NCBI RefSeq assembly: GCF_963422355.1
Contig: NC_085089.1
Coordinates: forward strand, 4,199,026-4,263,025
Direction of reading: 5' to 3'
Length of the DNA: 64,000 nt
Source: Corticium candelabrum
Lineage: Eukaryota > Porifera > Homoscleromorpha > Homosclerophorida > Plakinidae
The position numbers were made by a program, and so were the translations under genes. This document shows positions 1 through 11,419 of the stretch, piece after piece. The notes below the pieces were generated by a model. The model was not told the origin of the DNA and did no database searches. It saw nothing but the letters and a program-made list of their open reading frames with translations. Every line of letters starts with the position of its first letter. Position 1 is the first letter of the stretch.

Positions 1-620
1 GCTACACGAGATATTCTGTATCTCTTTCTTTTTTGGACTCATGTACTCTCCCTTGGCAAGGAATTCCTTGTGGAGCTTGGTGAGTGTTAGTAATTTAGTA
101 GTTTCTGCTCATCTCTCTGCTACTCTGTTCAGGCTCAATCGATGTTTGGCTTAACATTCTTGCTCAAAGAACTGGCGAACTCTTTGAATAACACGCTTTA
201 CCGCAGATGTTAGGTGCATTTCTTTTTGAAATATTGTAATATATTTTCAATCTAACAGTAGATATGTACTGGTATACTACAAAGTAGGAATATGCTTTAC
301 ACATGTGATCAAGCTAGGATGACGTCAGCTATGGTTGAATATTGGGATCTTTGGACATCGGTACTTTCAGAATAGGTCAAAGGTTAGAACGATGAACTAC
401 TTGGGGCATACCTGCGTGTAAGTACAGGCAGATCTGTTAGAGTACACAAACGTTGTTGAAATAACTCTACACTTGATAACATTTTGGAAGTTGTACTTCA
501 GCACCCATCAACAAAAGCATGGCAAATATGTCATCATTTTGCGAACTTTCTGTTGCTATATTTACACAACTAAATCCAATTTCACAATACAAACTTTAGT
601 AGAAATAAAAACATTTCTAT
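1..620. other. AT-rich flank, no gene seen
   Basis: No open frame with recognisable protein similarity and no structured repeat was found here. The sequence is AT-rich and unremarkable up to the inverted repeat that begins near 624. Confidence 0.5.
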
Positions 621-623
621 AGA

Positions 624-813
624 ATGAGAAGAGATGTAAATATTGCATAAAAACAATAGAAACAAGTTTTACTTCATAGTAGTGACGTCATCTAGTCTTT
701 CTAACCCAGTGGACAACAATGTAGGGAGTGTGGGTTGGAAAACTAGATGACGTCACCACTACTAAGTAAAACTTCTTTCTATTGTTTTTATGCAATCCCT
801 ACATCTCTCCTCC
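624..813. repeat. Foldback element (inverted repeat, about 85-bp arms)
   Basis: The arm at about 624-708 is nearly the reverse complement of the arm at about 730-813. Both carry the block TGCATAAAAACAATAG followed by a GACGTCATCTAG stretch. The loop is only about 20 bp, so the whole 190 bp can fold into one hairpin. It contains no coding sequence. This is typical of a non-autonomous foldback or MITE remnant; no target duplication was identified. Confidence 0.75.
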
Positions 814-1040
814 TTTTAGAAGAGCATTCCAGAGATATGCGCTAGCTGCTGGCTCCGCCTTTGCTTGCTAATGTGAAATCCATACTAACCAAGTTGCGTA
901 TCTGAGCGCTACCTCAGAGGAAACCCAACAGATGAACGTTAAGAACGTTTAAAACTTAAAAATTGACAGAGCCATTTCAAGAATTTCGTCCTCCAAGTGA
1001 AGTGTTATTCTTGCGTGCTATCAGATCACGTGAGCCTTAA

Positions 1041-1686
1041 GCCTGGTTTACAATATGACGCTGACGACACTCGCAACGCTTGCGAGAATGCTGGCAAAGT
1101 ACGAGACAAAATGCTGATGCTGATGCTGTACCATTTACAATATCATTTGATGAGCGTCAGCGATGAGCCACTACGTGCATGCTCATCATGATCATATACC
1201 ATGAATACAAAAGTCTGTGATTTGGTTTTCATTTCCAAAGTTTTCTCCCTCCCAAGTTGTCGCAGAGACGCTTCCACATTATTTGGCAGCCTGCTGTTGG
1301 AAGCCCGGTTTTTCGATACGTTTTCCAAGCGTTTCCTTGTGCCTCGCATCTCTAGGCTACCGTGACTTGATCTGCCGCAACTTATGGCAAGCAGCCGTAC
1401 CTACACGTATACACTTTCAGTAGACTTCTCTTCCATAGTTTACTTCCAATTTTAATCTCTGATTTGTCAACAAAAGGTATGTGCTTCTGATAGACGCTAG
1501 AGCACTTCCGGCTTGGATGCTAGAGTTGAACTTGAATCGACTTTAGCGTTGGCGACACTGACGACGCTCGTGATGCAACATGCGAGTGTTTACAATATGA
1601 TGCCTGCCTGAGTGTTGTCGCTAGCATCCTCGCTAGCGTCACCAGCATCCTCGCTAGTGTCACCAGCGTCATATTGTAAACTTAGC
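1041..1686. mobile_element. TTAA-flanked MITE, piggyBac-like
   Basis: The left end reads GCCTGGTTTACAATATGACG and the right end is its imperfect reverse complement (CGTCATATTGTAAACTTAGC). Both ends are directly flanked by TTAA (1037-1040 and 1687-1690), the target duplication of piggyBac-type DNA transposons. The interior has a short direct repeat near 1618-1672 (units GCTAGCRTCCTCGCTAG) and no credible protein. It is most simply a non-autonomous TTAA-type element of about 646 bp. The superfamily call rests only on TTAA. Confidence 0.6.
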
Positions 1687-1696
1687 TTAACTGACG

Positions 1697-3283
1697 TAAT
1701 CATGTTCCCGGAAATGGTCTCTCTGTTGTTTCTGTTGCTCCAAGAACAGCGGAAACCGTCGTGCTACTTTCAGACTGTCGACAGACTGACCTTCTTTTCG
1801 TGTGATATATTTCCATCCGGCACCATTTGAGACAATTGGCATTCTGTGAGATTCTTTGGCGCTAAAGGAAATGGATGCTGTCGTTGATCGTGTTCTAACA
1901 GTTTATGAAGCACTCATCCGTACGCAGGAACTCTTTCCGCAAACTCCGTCGATCACCGGACCTCACTATTTCGGCTGCGCACTATGCTTTGCATTAAAGT
2001 TGCGCAATTCTACGGAGTGTTCCTTTGATGTTTTAATTCTAGTTTAACTCGTTTTTATTCTAAAGTAGGAAAGCAATAGTTGGCAGCGTGAAAAATCTTG
2101 AATCTCACTAAGTAAATGTCGCAAACAACTAATTCTTAACATCATTAGAAAGCTACTGATGACAAGAAGGCAATTATAGAGCTTGTTTCTGATCAGTATT
2201 GTACAAGTACAAAATTGGCTACTTCCTGTCTAGCATGCTATATGACTATGCCCTAATGGCCAATTACAATGACCACCTGTGACTTCACACAAATCGCCAT
2301 GTAGTATACCTCTATGTAAAGTTTGTATGTTACATTCATAGCTGATAATTCATTGATTTATTGCTGCACTATGTATGACATCAAGAATATACAATGTTTA
2401 CCGCTAAACGTGCTTCTGTGGTGATGTGTAATGTAATCTACATACCTTGCTGCCTTCTAGCAGGTTTCGAAATTAAATCACTTCCAAAACAGATACTTGC
2501 TCAATTTTCAAATTAGTTTCGCTTTCGAAATATACTTGATTTACATTATTGCTATACCATCTTGCATGACCCAAATCACTGAATTAGAATTACCCAGCAA
2601 TATAATTATTCTTTGCAAAAGCAATCTTTTGAAAGAACATAAACTAAATGAAGAAGCATTAAAGTGCTAAACCCTTGGCTGCTAGCTTTAGGTTACGGAA
2701 CATGCAGATGCTGCACACTTACTGACACTAATTAAGAAAATTAACTAATTAACCATTTATGAACGCAGTTGTTTGGGCATGGCACCCTTTTCACATTTCT
2801 GGAAAAGTTTATGTGTGTAGCCTGAATTTTCGCCAAGTGAGAGAATTGCAAAACGTATTCAGAATTAATAGATTTATTTACACATTTAGCAGCAGCAGAT
2901 ATGTTTCCTAAACAATCGAAAAACACTGCCTACTCTAAAGATCCTGTCACATATTTGTACATCAGCACTCTATCACAGAAGTAATGGACTATGACACGCA
3001 CAACACAATTCGACCTATTCATGCAACTACTTTGTTCATAACTTTGGGTTATATAGTGCTACAAAATACCAAGCCAACATTCTAAAAAAAATTTTCTTCT
3101 TAGCAGTGTCGACAGATTACTTGGTAGAAACTCAACTCAGCAAGAACATTGGATAATTGGCGACATCCCCTCTTGTAACAATGGCCGTGTTCACACTAGA
3201 GCTAGAAAACCAAAATTTGCGCTAATTAATCATAACACCCTGCCTTGCTCTCATGCGCAAGGTAGGTAGGTGTGTTCTCAAAT
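1697..3283. other. Intergenic or intronic sequence, no gene seen
   Basis: AT-rich sequence with only short unrecognised open frames. No splice-bounded coding block or repeat structure was convincing. A distal exon of the minus-strand bHLH-PAS gene could lie this far down but was not recognised. Confidence 0.4.
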
Positions 3284-4007
3284 CAGGGCTCCAAAAATCT
3301 GTCCAACTAGTCATCATTTGACGAGTTTCCAAAAATTTTAGGTTGTCAATTTTCAGTCTAGGATGTCATGTTGATATCAATCCTGATGTTTAGTGGTATG
3401 CCGCCATTTTGTACAGCCTTCTAAAATTCAGTGCAGTGCAAGCATACGGCGCACATTACCGCTGAGCCAATGGATACAACGTGTTACATTTTACAGAGCT
3501 AGACATCTTCAAGACAAAAATGATAGCTAATTGAATTAGTGATTAATCCCCTATCTTTGTCAAAACAAGGCGGGGTTTCAACCAGACTTCCACTTGTCAC
3601 ATTGCAGAAGTTGTCCATTTCTTGCCACCGAAAAATCATAATCTACCTATTTCGACATACAGGATTTACCACTTCCTGACGTGCTCCCTGGTCACAAACG
3701 TCATGCCTTATTCTGTCGGAATCCTGATATTCTCCCAGTTTCATTATCCGGGATATGAGCAGTTTGTCAACGTACGCTGCTGGTGTATTACTACGTGTAC
3801 ATGTCATTGTACGACAAATGCCCCAATGTGAGCGTCAAAGTGGTGCATGTTTCAGTACAGTACAGTCATCCGCCTGCATACCGAGAAAGCCATTACAAAC
3901 TAGCCTTGGTCTGCTGTAGTCATCATTTGATGACCTAAACTACAACGCTAGTTGTCAGTTGTAAAATTTAACTCGTCAACGACTTGATGACCAATTTTTT
4001 AGCCCTG
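3284..4007. mobile_element. Inverted-repeat MITE with CAGGGCT ends
   Basis: The left end starts CAGGGCTCCAAAAATC and continues with TCATCATTTGACGAG. The right end is the imperfect inverse (CTTGATGACCAATTTTTTAGCCCTG). A further inverted TCATCATTTGATGA block lies near 3920. CAGGG termini are common in hAT-type elements, but the expected 8-bp target duplication is not visible (TCTCAAAT against CACATGTT). No transposase is encoded. Confidence 0.5.
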
Positions 4008-4660
4008 CACATGTTGAGCTTGAGCTCGTCCAGTTGCCTCTAATTAGTCATAATAGGCTATGTGAACTAACTGATTGTATCATGTACTCAAGCTACGCTC
4101 CTCAATTCCCGTGCAAGAATTGAAACGTATTCCGACCACTTTCCGTCTTCGAGTGCCTTCTATAGGTGTAGGAACCACGTGTGTGTGATAGAACAGCAAC
4201 AGTTGCCTGAATCTACAGATGCAACGTCTTTCAGTACAGAATTCTGCAAGTCATACTGCGGATTCAATTCGCTCAAGAAAATACTGCCAGACCACCACAA
4301 AGTAGAGTAATCTTCTTTGATTCATATCTGTATGGCAATATGAATAAACTGGAATGTTTTGACAAGCGCTAACCCCAGCTAAACCCAGCACTAACCCTAC
4401 ATTTCGGAAGGGCTAGGCTAGCCCTTCTCTAACCCACATTCCTGACCAGATGTATTCCAATTGGTTATGCTAAACAGTAGCAAACCCAGTTCTACACCCT
4501 AGTGTAACACAACCAATTTACAACACACAACCATGGTAACAGTAAACCTACGAGTACGTATGTGGAGTAGATAATACCACCCACATCCGTCTATTGACCC
4601 ACCCACATCTGTCTACCAACCTGCCATGTGAACGCTTAAGCATTATATCATGTGCATCGC

Positions 4661-4949
4661 TGTCATGTCTCTAACTATGGAGTCTGGGAGGGACTGCAAC
4701 ACTATACATGGGATTGAGGGGAGGAGCTAATAATATACATTGGGAAGTAGTCATTTGGAGAGTTCAGTTCGCCGGTCGAAAAGGAGACAGGAAGAAGGAA
4801 GAGTGCAAGAAAAAAGGAGAGTGAGGGACGAGATAGAAGAAGTTCCTTGACGAAGGGACGGTGTGACTGAGAGTAATGGAGAAAGTTACTGTTAACTGTC
4901 ATCAGTGTGAAGTTTGACAAGTTTGCTGTACATATATACTTGTGTGCAA

Positions 4950-5023
<74 letters not shown>

Positions 5024-5069
5024 CCTTGTCTTCCGCGTAACGGACGCTCTTGAATACTCGCTCGTGACA
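4661..5069 (+). repeat. Element A 5' LTR
   Basis: It aligns along its length with 9662-10041. It is longer mainly because of a pure TA run at about 4950-5018, which in the 3' LTR is only a short TATATATAT stretch. The LTR ends GTGACA and is followed by ATTGGGGCTCAGACGGG, which sits where the primer binding site should be. Confidence 0.9.
4950..5018. repeat. (TA)n microsatellite inside the element A 5' LTR
   Basis: About 69 bp of nearly pure TA dinucleotide. It generates tyrosine/isoleucine-repeat reading frames on both strands that are not genes. Confidence 0.95.
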
Positions 5070-5153
5070 ATTGGGGCTCAGACGGGAAAGCAGCTATTCT
5101 GGATTACAGAAGATGCAACACGGTTCAGAAGTGAGAGCGTAGATTAATTCGTT

Positions 5154-6165
5154 ATGGAGCGACTAGTCGCAATTGGGGAGAAGATGGGCTTGACTGGAGC
5201 AGACTTAGGCCAATTTGTGACGGATCAACAACTATTGAGAGAGAAGACAAACAAAAGGGACAAGAATTGAAGAGGGAAGAACAAGAAGCCACAGAAAAGG
5301 TTCTAAAAAGAAAAGGCTGAAGAAGCAGAGAGGGAAATGGTGGCAGCGGAGAGAGAATGACAACATGTCCTAAAGATGAAAGGTTAGAACTAGAGGCGGC
5401 GAGAATTTTAGACACGTCCATCAGAGTAGACCATACTAAGGCAGCAAAACTACTAAAAATCGCATCTTCTCAAGACAGCAAGAACAAACTGGATAGTTAT
5501 CTTCTGAAGTTTGAGAGGTTCGCCAGGGCAAATGGATGGGAGGAAGAATGTTGGGCTGGCACTTTAAGGGCCTTGCTGACGTATACTCCCGGTTATCAGA
5601 AGAGGCAGCCGTGGATTACAAGCAATTAAAGGAGGCCCTCTTAAAGAGATACAACCTAACGGAGAATGGATACCGGCTCAAGTTTAGGAAGAGCAGACCA
5701 GAGCCTGCAGAGAAGCCTGATCAGTGTATCCATCGCCAGAAGAACTACTTGAAGAAATGGATAATGTTTTTAAAGTGTAATCCAGAGTCAGCTGAGGAAG
5801 TTGCAAATATGTTCTTAAGAGAACAATTGTTTGAAGTATGTCCGAAGGACCTGGCGGTACATCTAAAGGAGAAGGAGATAGCGAGCCTAGAAGACCTCGT
5901 GAAGGTGGCTGATCACTACCTGACAGCGCACCAACGGAAATTTTGCACGGTGTCAAATGCTCCGATACATCAACAACCGAATACAACTAATGATGATGAT
6001 ACCAATGCGACTTCAATAGGAGAGAAAGCATTACAACAAGGTAAACCTTCATCCAGTTGTTATATTTGTGACAAGCCTGGTCACAGCGCAGTAGACTGCT
6101 GACTTCGCCGGAAGAGACAGTGCTTCAAATGCCAGAAAATTGGACACGAAGCCAAGGACTGTTGG
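5154..6165 (+). pseudogene. gag: Element A gag (broken)
   Basis: The likely start is the ATG at 5154, followed by a charged gag-type N-terminus that soon hits a stop. The capsid-like region continues from about 5357 and shifts frame near 5580, where the frame from 5536 takes over. Two CCHC zinc knuckles follow: CYICDKPGHSAVDC (about 6058-6099) and CFKCQKIGHEAKDC (about 6121-6162). They share one frame but are separated by a TGA. CX2CX4HX4C knuckles are the nucleic-acid-binding signature of retroelement nucleocapsid. The gene needs at least three corrections to be open. Confidence 0.8.
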
Positions 6166-6426
6166 AGCCCCGTCGGTACTTCATGGTGGGAGAGCAGCCA
6201 GAAGACTCCTTATTGAGTGGGGGCAGCAAAGATCACAAAGATGGGCTCAAGTCAGAGAACAGAAACTCAACTGGTCGGTTACCGAATGATGCTGGCACTA
6301 AAACGAGCAGATGTTTATTTGGGGACGCGAGCGAGTGCCAAACACGGGTACATATCGTATATGGAGAATGCCCGCAGCAACCGAGCATTTCCGACCAACA
6401 GAGAGATGGCAATATGAGAGGGGAAA

Positions 6427-6918
6427 GTGGATGACAGGGTTGTACAAACCTTGAGAGACACAGGATGCAGTGGCATACTGGTGAAACAAGAGCTGGTCAA
6501 ACCAGATCAGTACATGGGAAAGTTTGGATTGATCAAGTTAGTGGACTGCACAGTCAGGGAAGTCCCATTGGCAAAACTAAAGATCGATACTCCATACCTC
6601 ACAGGAGATGTGGAGGCTCTATGCCCGCGTGACACAATCTACGTTCTCATTATTGGAAACATCCCCAATGCTAAAGATCCCAACAAACCGAGAGTAAATC
6701 GGTGGGAAGCCGGTGTGTTAACCAGGGCGGCTTCAAAAAGGACCAACCGAAACAACCCGTTGGTGACGTGCACTCACAAGGAATGGATGGATGTTGACAG
6801 AACGCGACTATTGCACTTGCAATTGGAAGACACATCGCTGCACAGGTACCAAGACGAAACCAGAACGCAGACGAAGGGATGCCAAGGAGTGACAATCAAA
6901 CTCAAAAAAGGCGTGTGA
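6427..6918 (+). pseudogene. Element A protease and tether region
   Basis: The motif DTGCSGILVKQEL, about 12 residues into this frame, matches the active-site DTG/DSG loop of retroelement aspartic proteases. IYVLIIGNIPNAKDPN follows at the distance of the flap and C-terminal part. The rest of the 163-residue frame is charged and leads straight into the integrase zinc-binding region. No reverse transcriptase lies between protease and integrase, which fixes the unusual domain order. Confidence 0.7.
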
Positions 6919-6957
6919 TATTGACTGTATAAGCATCCCAAAGCAAATAAGGGAGAG

Positions 6958-8020
6958 CAGATACGTCAAGTGATCGTCCTGAAAACACTTCGTAAGCAGA
7001 CTATGGAGGTCGTGCACGAGTCGGTGATGAGCGGACACCTGGGTATAAGAAAGACGAGAAACAGGATCATCAACGACTTCTGGTGGCTCGAGATCCAAAG
7101 CGACATGACTAGGTTCTGCAGATCATGCGGCATATGTCAAAAGACTGCTCGTAAAGGCACAGTACCCCGGGTGCCTCTTCAAAGGATGCCTGTAATTGAT
7201 ACTCCATTGAAGAGCGTAGCCGTCAACTTGGTCAACTTGGTTGCACCTATCTATCCTCCTAGTGACATCAGATACAGATACATCCTTACGTTGATTGACT
7301 ACGCTTAAGAAAGTTACCACAAAGGACGTAACGGAGGCCCTCATGAATATTTATAGCCGCGTTGGGTTCCAGAAGAGAGTTACTCACCGATAGGGGACCT
7401 CAGTTCACTTCAGAGTGTATGAAAGAAGTATCACATCTACTCAGCATCCGACATCTAACTACTAGCCCATATCACCCTGTGTGTAACAGATTAGTGAAAC
7501 AACTCAACGCCACGCTAAAAACTATGCTAAAGAGACTATGTAGTGAGAAACAACGTCAGTGGGACCGCTATGTCAATGCCCTCGTATTTGCGTACTGTGA
7601 CATCCCTCAACAGTCTATGGGATTTGCTCCCTTCAAACTGCTCTACAGGAGGACCATGAGAGGACCGATGAGGATTCTAAGATCGATATGGACAGAGGAA
7701 GAGAGCAAGACAGAGATGAAGACTAGCTATCAATATGTGTTCAAACTTAGAGAGAAACTGGAGGAGATCATGAAAGTGGCTCGCGAGGAATTAGAGAAGT
7801 CTCAAAGACGCTACAAACGATATTTCAACAAAAGATCAAAGGACAGACGGTTTGGCATGGTGGACAAAGTACTAGTGCTATGACCAACAGACAATAACAA
7901 GCTGTCAATGCATTGGCGGGGACCATTCCGAGTAACCAAGATCGTCGCAATCAAGATTATGAAGTCGAAGTACGGGGAAAAAAGATTTACCATGTGAATT
8001 TACTAAGAAGGTACGGCTCA
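6958..8020 (+). pseudogene. Element A integrase (catalytic residues altered)
   Basis: An HHCC zinc-binding domain is visible at about 7010-7140 (HESVMSGHLG, then CRSCGICQ). The catalytic core follows over two frames with a break near 7310. The first catalytic Asp position reads Asn in VAVNLVNLVAP, TDRGPQFTSE carries the second Asp, and the usual Glu position reads Lys in NRLVKQLNATLK. The C-terminal part (about 7740-7980) has the YKRYFNKRSKDRRF stretch and a GPF-type motif (HWRGPFRVTK). Two of three catalytic acids are lost, so it cannot be active as it stands. Confidence 0.85.
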
Positions 8021-8289
8021 AGGAGTGTCACCGACGGCAAGATTTGTGAAAGAAGAAGCTTTTAGAGGTAGCAAGTGCGACAATATTGTAAACAGATGGA
8101 TGGGATCAAGACGATTCCGTGAATGGGAACAGCCTGCTCGAGCTAGGAACCTGTTGACCCAAAAAGCTAGTAACCTGTTGACCCAAATAGACCACAGAGG
8201 ACGTAAGAATAAGTGAAGAGTTGACGTACGAAAAAGAAGATAAGCTCAAGCGGTAATCGAAAAGTTAGAAACGTTTTCACTAATCTTCC

Positions 8290-9587
8290 AGGCTCGACCG
8301 ACTTGGACGTACATCGGATTCAACTAACGTCTGATCATCCAGCGATGTCTAAGCCGTATGCAATACCGTTTGATATGACGTCTGAACTAGAAAACGATAG
8401 CAGGGATATGCTGAAAATGAATATCATTTGGGCATCAAAGTTGCCATACGCATCTCCAGTGGTTTAGTTTAGAAACCGGACGGAACAACCTGGCTTTGCG
8501 TGAATTATAGAAAACTCAATCATCTGACCATATGCGACCCCAAGCCTATGACACCATTGGTGGATGTAATTCAAGATCTTGCCCAAGACCGATATTTACA
8601 ACAATAGACTTGTCTAAAGGCTACTGGCAGTTCCTCGTGGAGACAAGATATACACAAAACCGCATTTGTGGTACACAACGGTACCTATGAATTCATCAGA
8701 ATGCCGTTTGAATTGGTCAACTCCGCAGCTACTTTGGTAAGAGGATTGATAAAGTTACTGGAGGGACTGGAGAATGCAAACCACTACATGGATGACATCG
8801 TCGTTCACACACCTACGTGGGGAAACACACGTTACCGCTCTCAGGGGCGTTCTGAGGAAGATCTCCCAAACCCATCTGACAGTTAGGCCATCTAAATGTG
8901 TTGTCGGAGCCCGTATGCTGTCGTTTATCGGCCACGAGATTGGACACGGCCTCAATTCACCCGAGTGAGGAAAACGACCTAAAAATTAGGAAAGCTAAGA
9001 GGACCGGCACGAAGAAAGAATTGCATGCATTTCTAGGACTGACGGTTCTCTATAGGAAATATTTACCGGACTATGCGGCCATAGCACTTCCTCTGACCGA
9101 CTTGACAAACAAAAGATTGCCAAACAAACTGGAATGGAAGGAAGCGCAGGATAGGGCATATTTGGCATTGAAGACAGCGCTATATTATAGCCGACCCGTA
9201 CTCAAGTTGCCTGGACATGATAGGCGTTTTTCGCTTTGAGTGGACGCGTCAGATATAGGGGTGGGAGCGATGTTGATGCAGGAGCACGAAAGAAAACCAT
9301 TCCTGGTAGGATACACAAGAAATTCAGCAACTGAGAGAGAAAATTCTCTACCATCAAAAAGGAGTGCTTAGCAGTTGTATGGGGGTCAGAAAGTTAATGA
9401 GATTCATCTATGGAGTAGAATTTATTCTCCAGACGGACCACCAACCGCTAGCATACTTGGATAGAGCAAAATTTGAGAACAATAGAATCATGAGGTGGGC
9501 CATGTATCTGCAAAGCTACCGCTTCACGGTGCAAGCTATTAAATGTTTGAAAAATGTCAGAGCCGACTTTCTGAGTAGGGTGTGCTA
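8290..9587 (+). pseudogene. Element A reverse transcriptase and RNase H, downstream of integrase
   Basis: RT begins near 8300 with the conserved TSDHPAMSKPY and SKLPYASPVV blocks. It continues through IDLSKGYWQF (about 8605-8635), the MPFELVNSAATLVRG fingers/palm motif and the catalytic YMDD at about 8790. RNase H is seen at about 9238-9590 (VDASDIGVGAMLMQ, then TDHQPLAYLDRA). Several stops and frameshifts interrupt it (for example near 8467, 8885 and 9238). It ends about 75 bp before the 3' LTR, so RT-RNase H is the last coding module. Confidence 0.85.
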
Positions 9588-9661
9588 ACGACAGCCAACA
9601 GAGACGTGTTTGAGTTGCAAGAAACTAGCGAGCAATTTCTTTTCCAAATGAAGAAGATATA

Positions 9662-10041
9662 TGTCACGTCTCCAAATATGGAGTTTGGGAGAGCTGCAAT
9701 ACTATACATGGGATTGAGGGGAGGAGCTAATAATATATATTGGGAAGCAGTCATTTGGAGAGATCAGTTCACCGATCAGTAAGGAGACAGGAATAAGGAA
9801 GAGTACGAAAGAGGAGGCAAGTGAGGAACAAGGTAGAAGTTCCGTGACGGAGGGACGGTGTGACTAAGAGTAACGGAGAGAGTGCTGTTAACTGTCATTG
9901 GCATGAAGTTTGACAAGTTTGTTGTACATATATACTTGTGTGCAAATATATATATTTGATAACGGTAATCCACTACCTCTCTACGAATCAAACTATCTTG
10001 TCTTCCGCGTAATGGAGGCTCTTGAATACTCACGCACGACA
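9662..10041 (+). repeat. Element A 3' LTR
   Basis: Counterpart of 4661-5069, starting TGTCACGTCTCC and ending CACGACA. It is preceded by the purine-rich AAATGAAGAAGATA, a plausible polypurine tract. The two LTRs differ at many sites, so the insertion is old. Confidence 0.9.
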
Positions 10042-10046
10042 ATCGC

Positions 10047-10660
10047 GTCTTACTAAATTCAAATTGTAAATGGCTCAACGTGACATGCGCAATGCAACAC
10101 GTCCAAATAGAACTAAGTTCTATTTGAGCGTCAAACTGGAAGCTGAGCACGTCGCGTCAGAAGTATCACCTTAATTTCGACCAATCAAAGGCAACTAAAA
10201 ATGCATGTCTGGCTTCTGTGAGCGATGATTACTAATTTCGGTACTGTAGTCAATGTTGAGCAGTCTACAGATTGTGTAGGGAGCTGTCCTTGCTTGTGGA
10301 TGATCAACTGTAAGGTGTACAAAGACCTGAGTGCAAGGGAAAACGCATGGAAATGAACTCTGAGCAAGCTGGGGGTTCCTGCAAAGTTCTGCAAGTAGAA
10401 AATCTAAGCGTGAGAGTGGTCAGTTCAAGAATTCATGCAGCGACATCTACGGCATGCTGAAATCATATTGTGAACGACATGTGCCACTCCCACAAAAGAC
10501 AACATGACGCGATTCTCAGGTGTTGGCATATTGTAAATCCAGCTTAAAACTACATAAAATAACAGCTATACTGTATGTCTACACCATAGCAATCCTACTC
10601 TTTCCACAGGAGGCAAAAAATCAAATCCAGATAAAAAAATTAGCCCACTTTCCAATTTCA
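10047..10660. other. No gene seen; possible TTAA-type element end at 10547
   Basis: Non-coding. At 10525-10547 the sequence GGCATATTGTAAATCCAGC followed by TTAA resembles the right end of the TTAA-flanked element at 1041-1686. See findings for the possibility that element A split such an element. Confidence 0.4.
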
Positions 10661-10670
10661 AGTAGATATA

Positions 10671-10941
10671 CTGTAATTGGGAAACTTTGCGAATAAACAA
10701 TTTAGCAAATTCAAGTTGGAGACAATTAGCAATGTTAACTTTAGTGATTAGGCATTTAAAGATATAAAATCACATCATAAGATCATGTGTTGATTGCACA
10801 CGCATGAAGCCAAATGAACAAGACTGTCATCGCAAATCCTAAGTGCCATTTGCAAATTAGCAACAATAACTTTTAGTAAACCAGTAGATTTTGCTAAATT
10901 TGTTAAAGCTTACACACATCGCTAAATTTCCCGATTTACAG
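10671..10941. mobile_element. TA-flanked MITE, Tc1/mariner-like
   Basis: The left end CTGTAATTGGGAAACTTTGCGA is inverted at the right end (TCGCTAAATTTCCCGATTTACAG). A second inverted block (AATTTAGCAAATT / GATTTTGCTAAATT) lies just inside each end. TA dinucleotides flank both ends (10669-10670 and 10942-10943). At 271 bp and non-coding it fits a mariner-type MITE. Confidence 0.6.
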
Positions 10942-11080
10942 TAAAGTTTACAACCGCCTGTAAAAATTTATTCACTTCCTTCCAAGCCAAGCATAAACAA
11001 AAATCAATGCACAAAAATTTGCAAACAGAGAACAGCATAACCAGGAAACTTAAATTAATTAATCATATTGAATTACTGAC

Positions 11081-11175
11081 TTTTTGGCCTGGACATTTCG
11101 TTCGACCATTAGGTCGTCTCCCTTGGGCACTTCTCATTTGACAAAAAAAGCTTCGATGTTGAAGAGTACTCCCAA
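11081..11175 (-). CDS. bHLH-PAS protein, exon between PAS-A and PAS-B
   Basis: Read on the minus strand, an acceptor (TACTGTAG) precedes 11175 and a GTCAGT donor follows 11081. The 95-bp exon takes two bases to complete the codon left open by the PAS exon at 11239-11419, then encodes 31 residues including HRSFFCQMRSAQGRR. The R-S-F-x-C-x-M-R pattern is characteristic of the segment after PAS-A in bHLH-PAS proteins (ARNT/BMAL/SIM/AHR group). It exits in phase 0. The next exon (PAS-B) was not found in the 1 kb below, and element A lies beyond. Confidence 0.65.
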
Positions 11176-11238
11176 CTACAGTACCAATCACCAGTGTAAA
11201 TAAGACACGTCAGACCTACCTCAAAGCAAACTAAATAC

Positions 11239-11419
11239 CATGTAATGCCAATGCCTCTTTGACAAACCCATGGTCCTGCCCTACCACAAGGCTAAACAAA
11301 GGTTGACCCATGAGATCCACCATGTATAGTCCAAGATGATCAAAAACTGATTCAGACACATATAAAATGTCTACAGCACTGCTTTGTAGCTGAATGACCA
11401 ACAGAAAGCCATCTAGAGC
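11239..11419 (-). CDS. bHLH-PAS protein, PAS-A exon
   Basis: Minus strand, 181 bp between the acceptor TTGTCTTTCAG and a GTATTT donor. It is open in one frame for 60 codons plus one base. It starts ALDGFLLVIQ and continues with ILYVSESVFDHLGL, DLMGQPLFSLV and FVKEALALH. This is the classic beginning of a PAS domain in bHLH-PAS transcription factors: A-L-x-G-F, then Y-V-S-E-x-V-x-x-x-L-G, then an aspartate-leucine-rich helix. Starting the exon exactly at ALDGF also matches a common intron position in the family. The partner bHLH exon is about 15 kb upstream on the same strand. Which subfamily (AHR-, SIM/HIF- or ARNT-like) cannot be settled from this fragment. Confidence 0.8.

Larger units (their letters stand above)
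4661..10041 (+). mobile_element. Element A: decayed Ty3/gypsy LTR retrotransposon, Gmr1-type order
   Basis: Two LTRs (4661-5069 and 9662-10041), both starting TGTCA and ending in CA, bound a 5.38 kb element. The 5-bp sequence ATCGC lies directly outside both ends (4656-4660 and 10042-10046), so this is one insertion with its target duplication intact. Inside, in order, are gag with two CCHC knuckles, an aspartic protease remnant, integrase, then reverse transcriptase and RNase H. Integrase before RT is the Ty1/copia-like order, but the proteins look Ty3/gypsy-like; Gmr1 elements are the known gypsy group with this order. Many stops and frameshifts make it inactive. Confidence 0.9.

Noticed and set aside
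4702-5147. Open frames of 122 and 77 codons rich in isoleucine and tyrosine
   Set aside because: They are translations of the TA microsatellite inside the element A 5' LTR.
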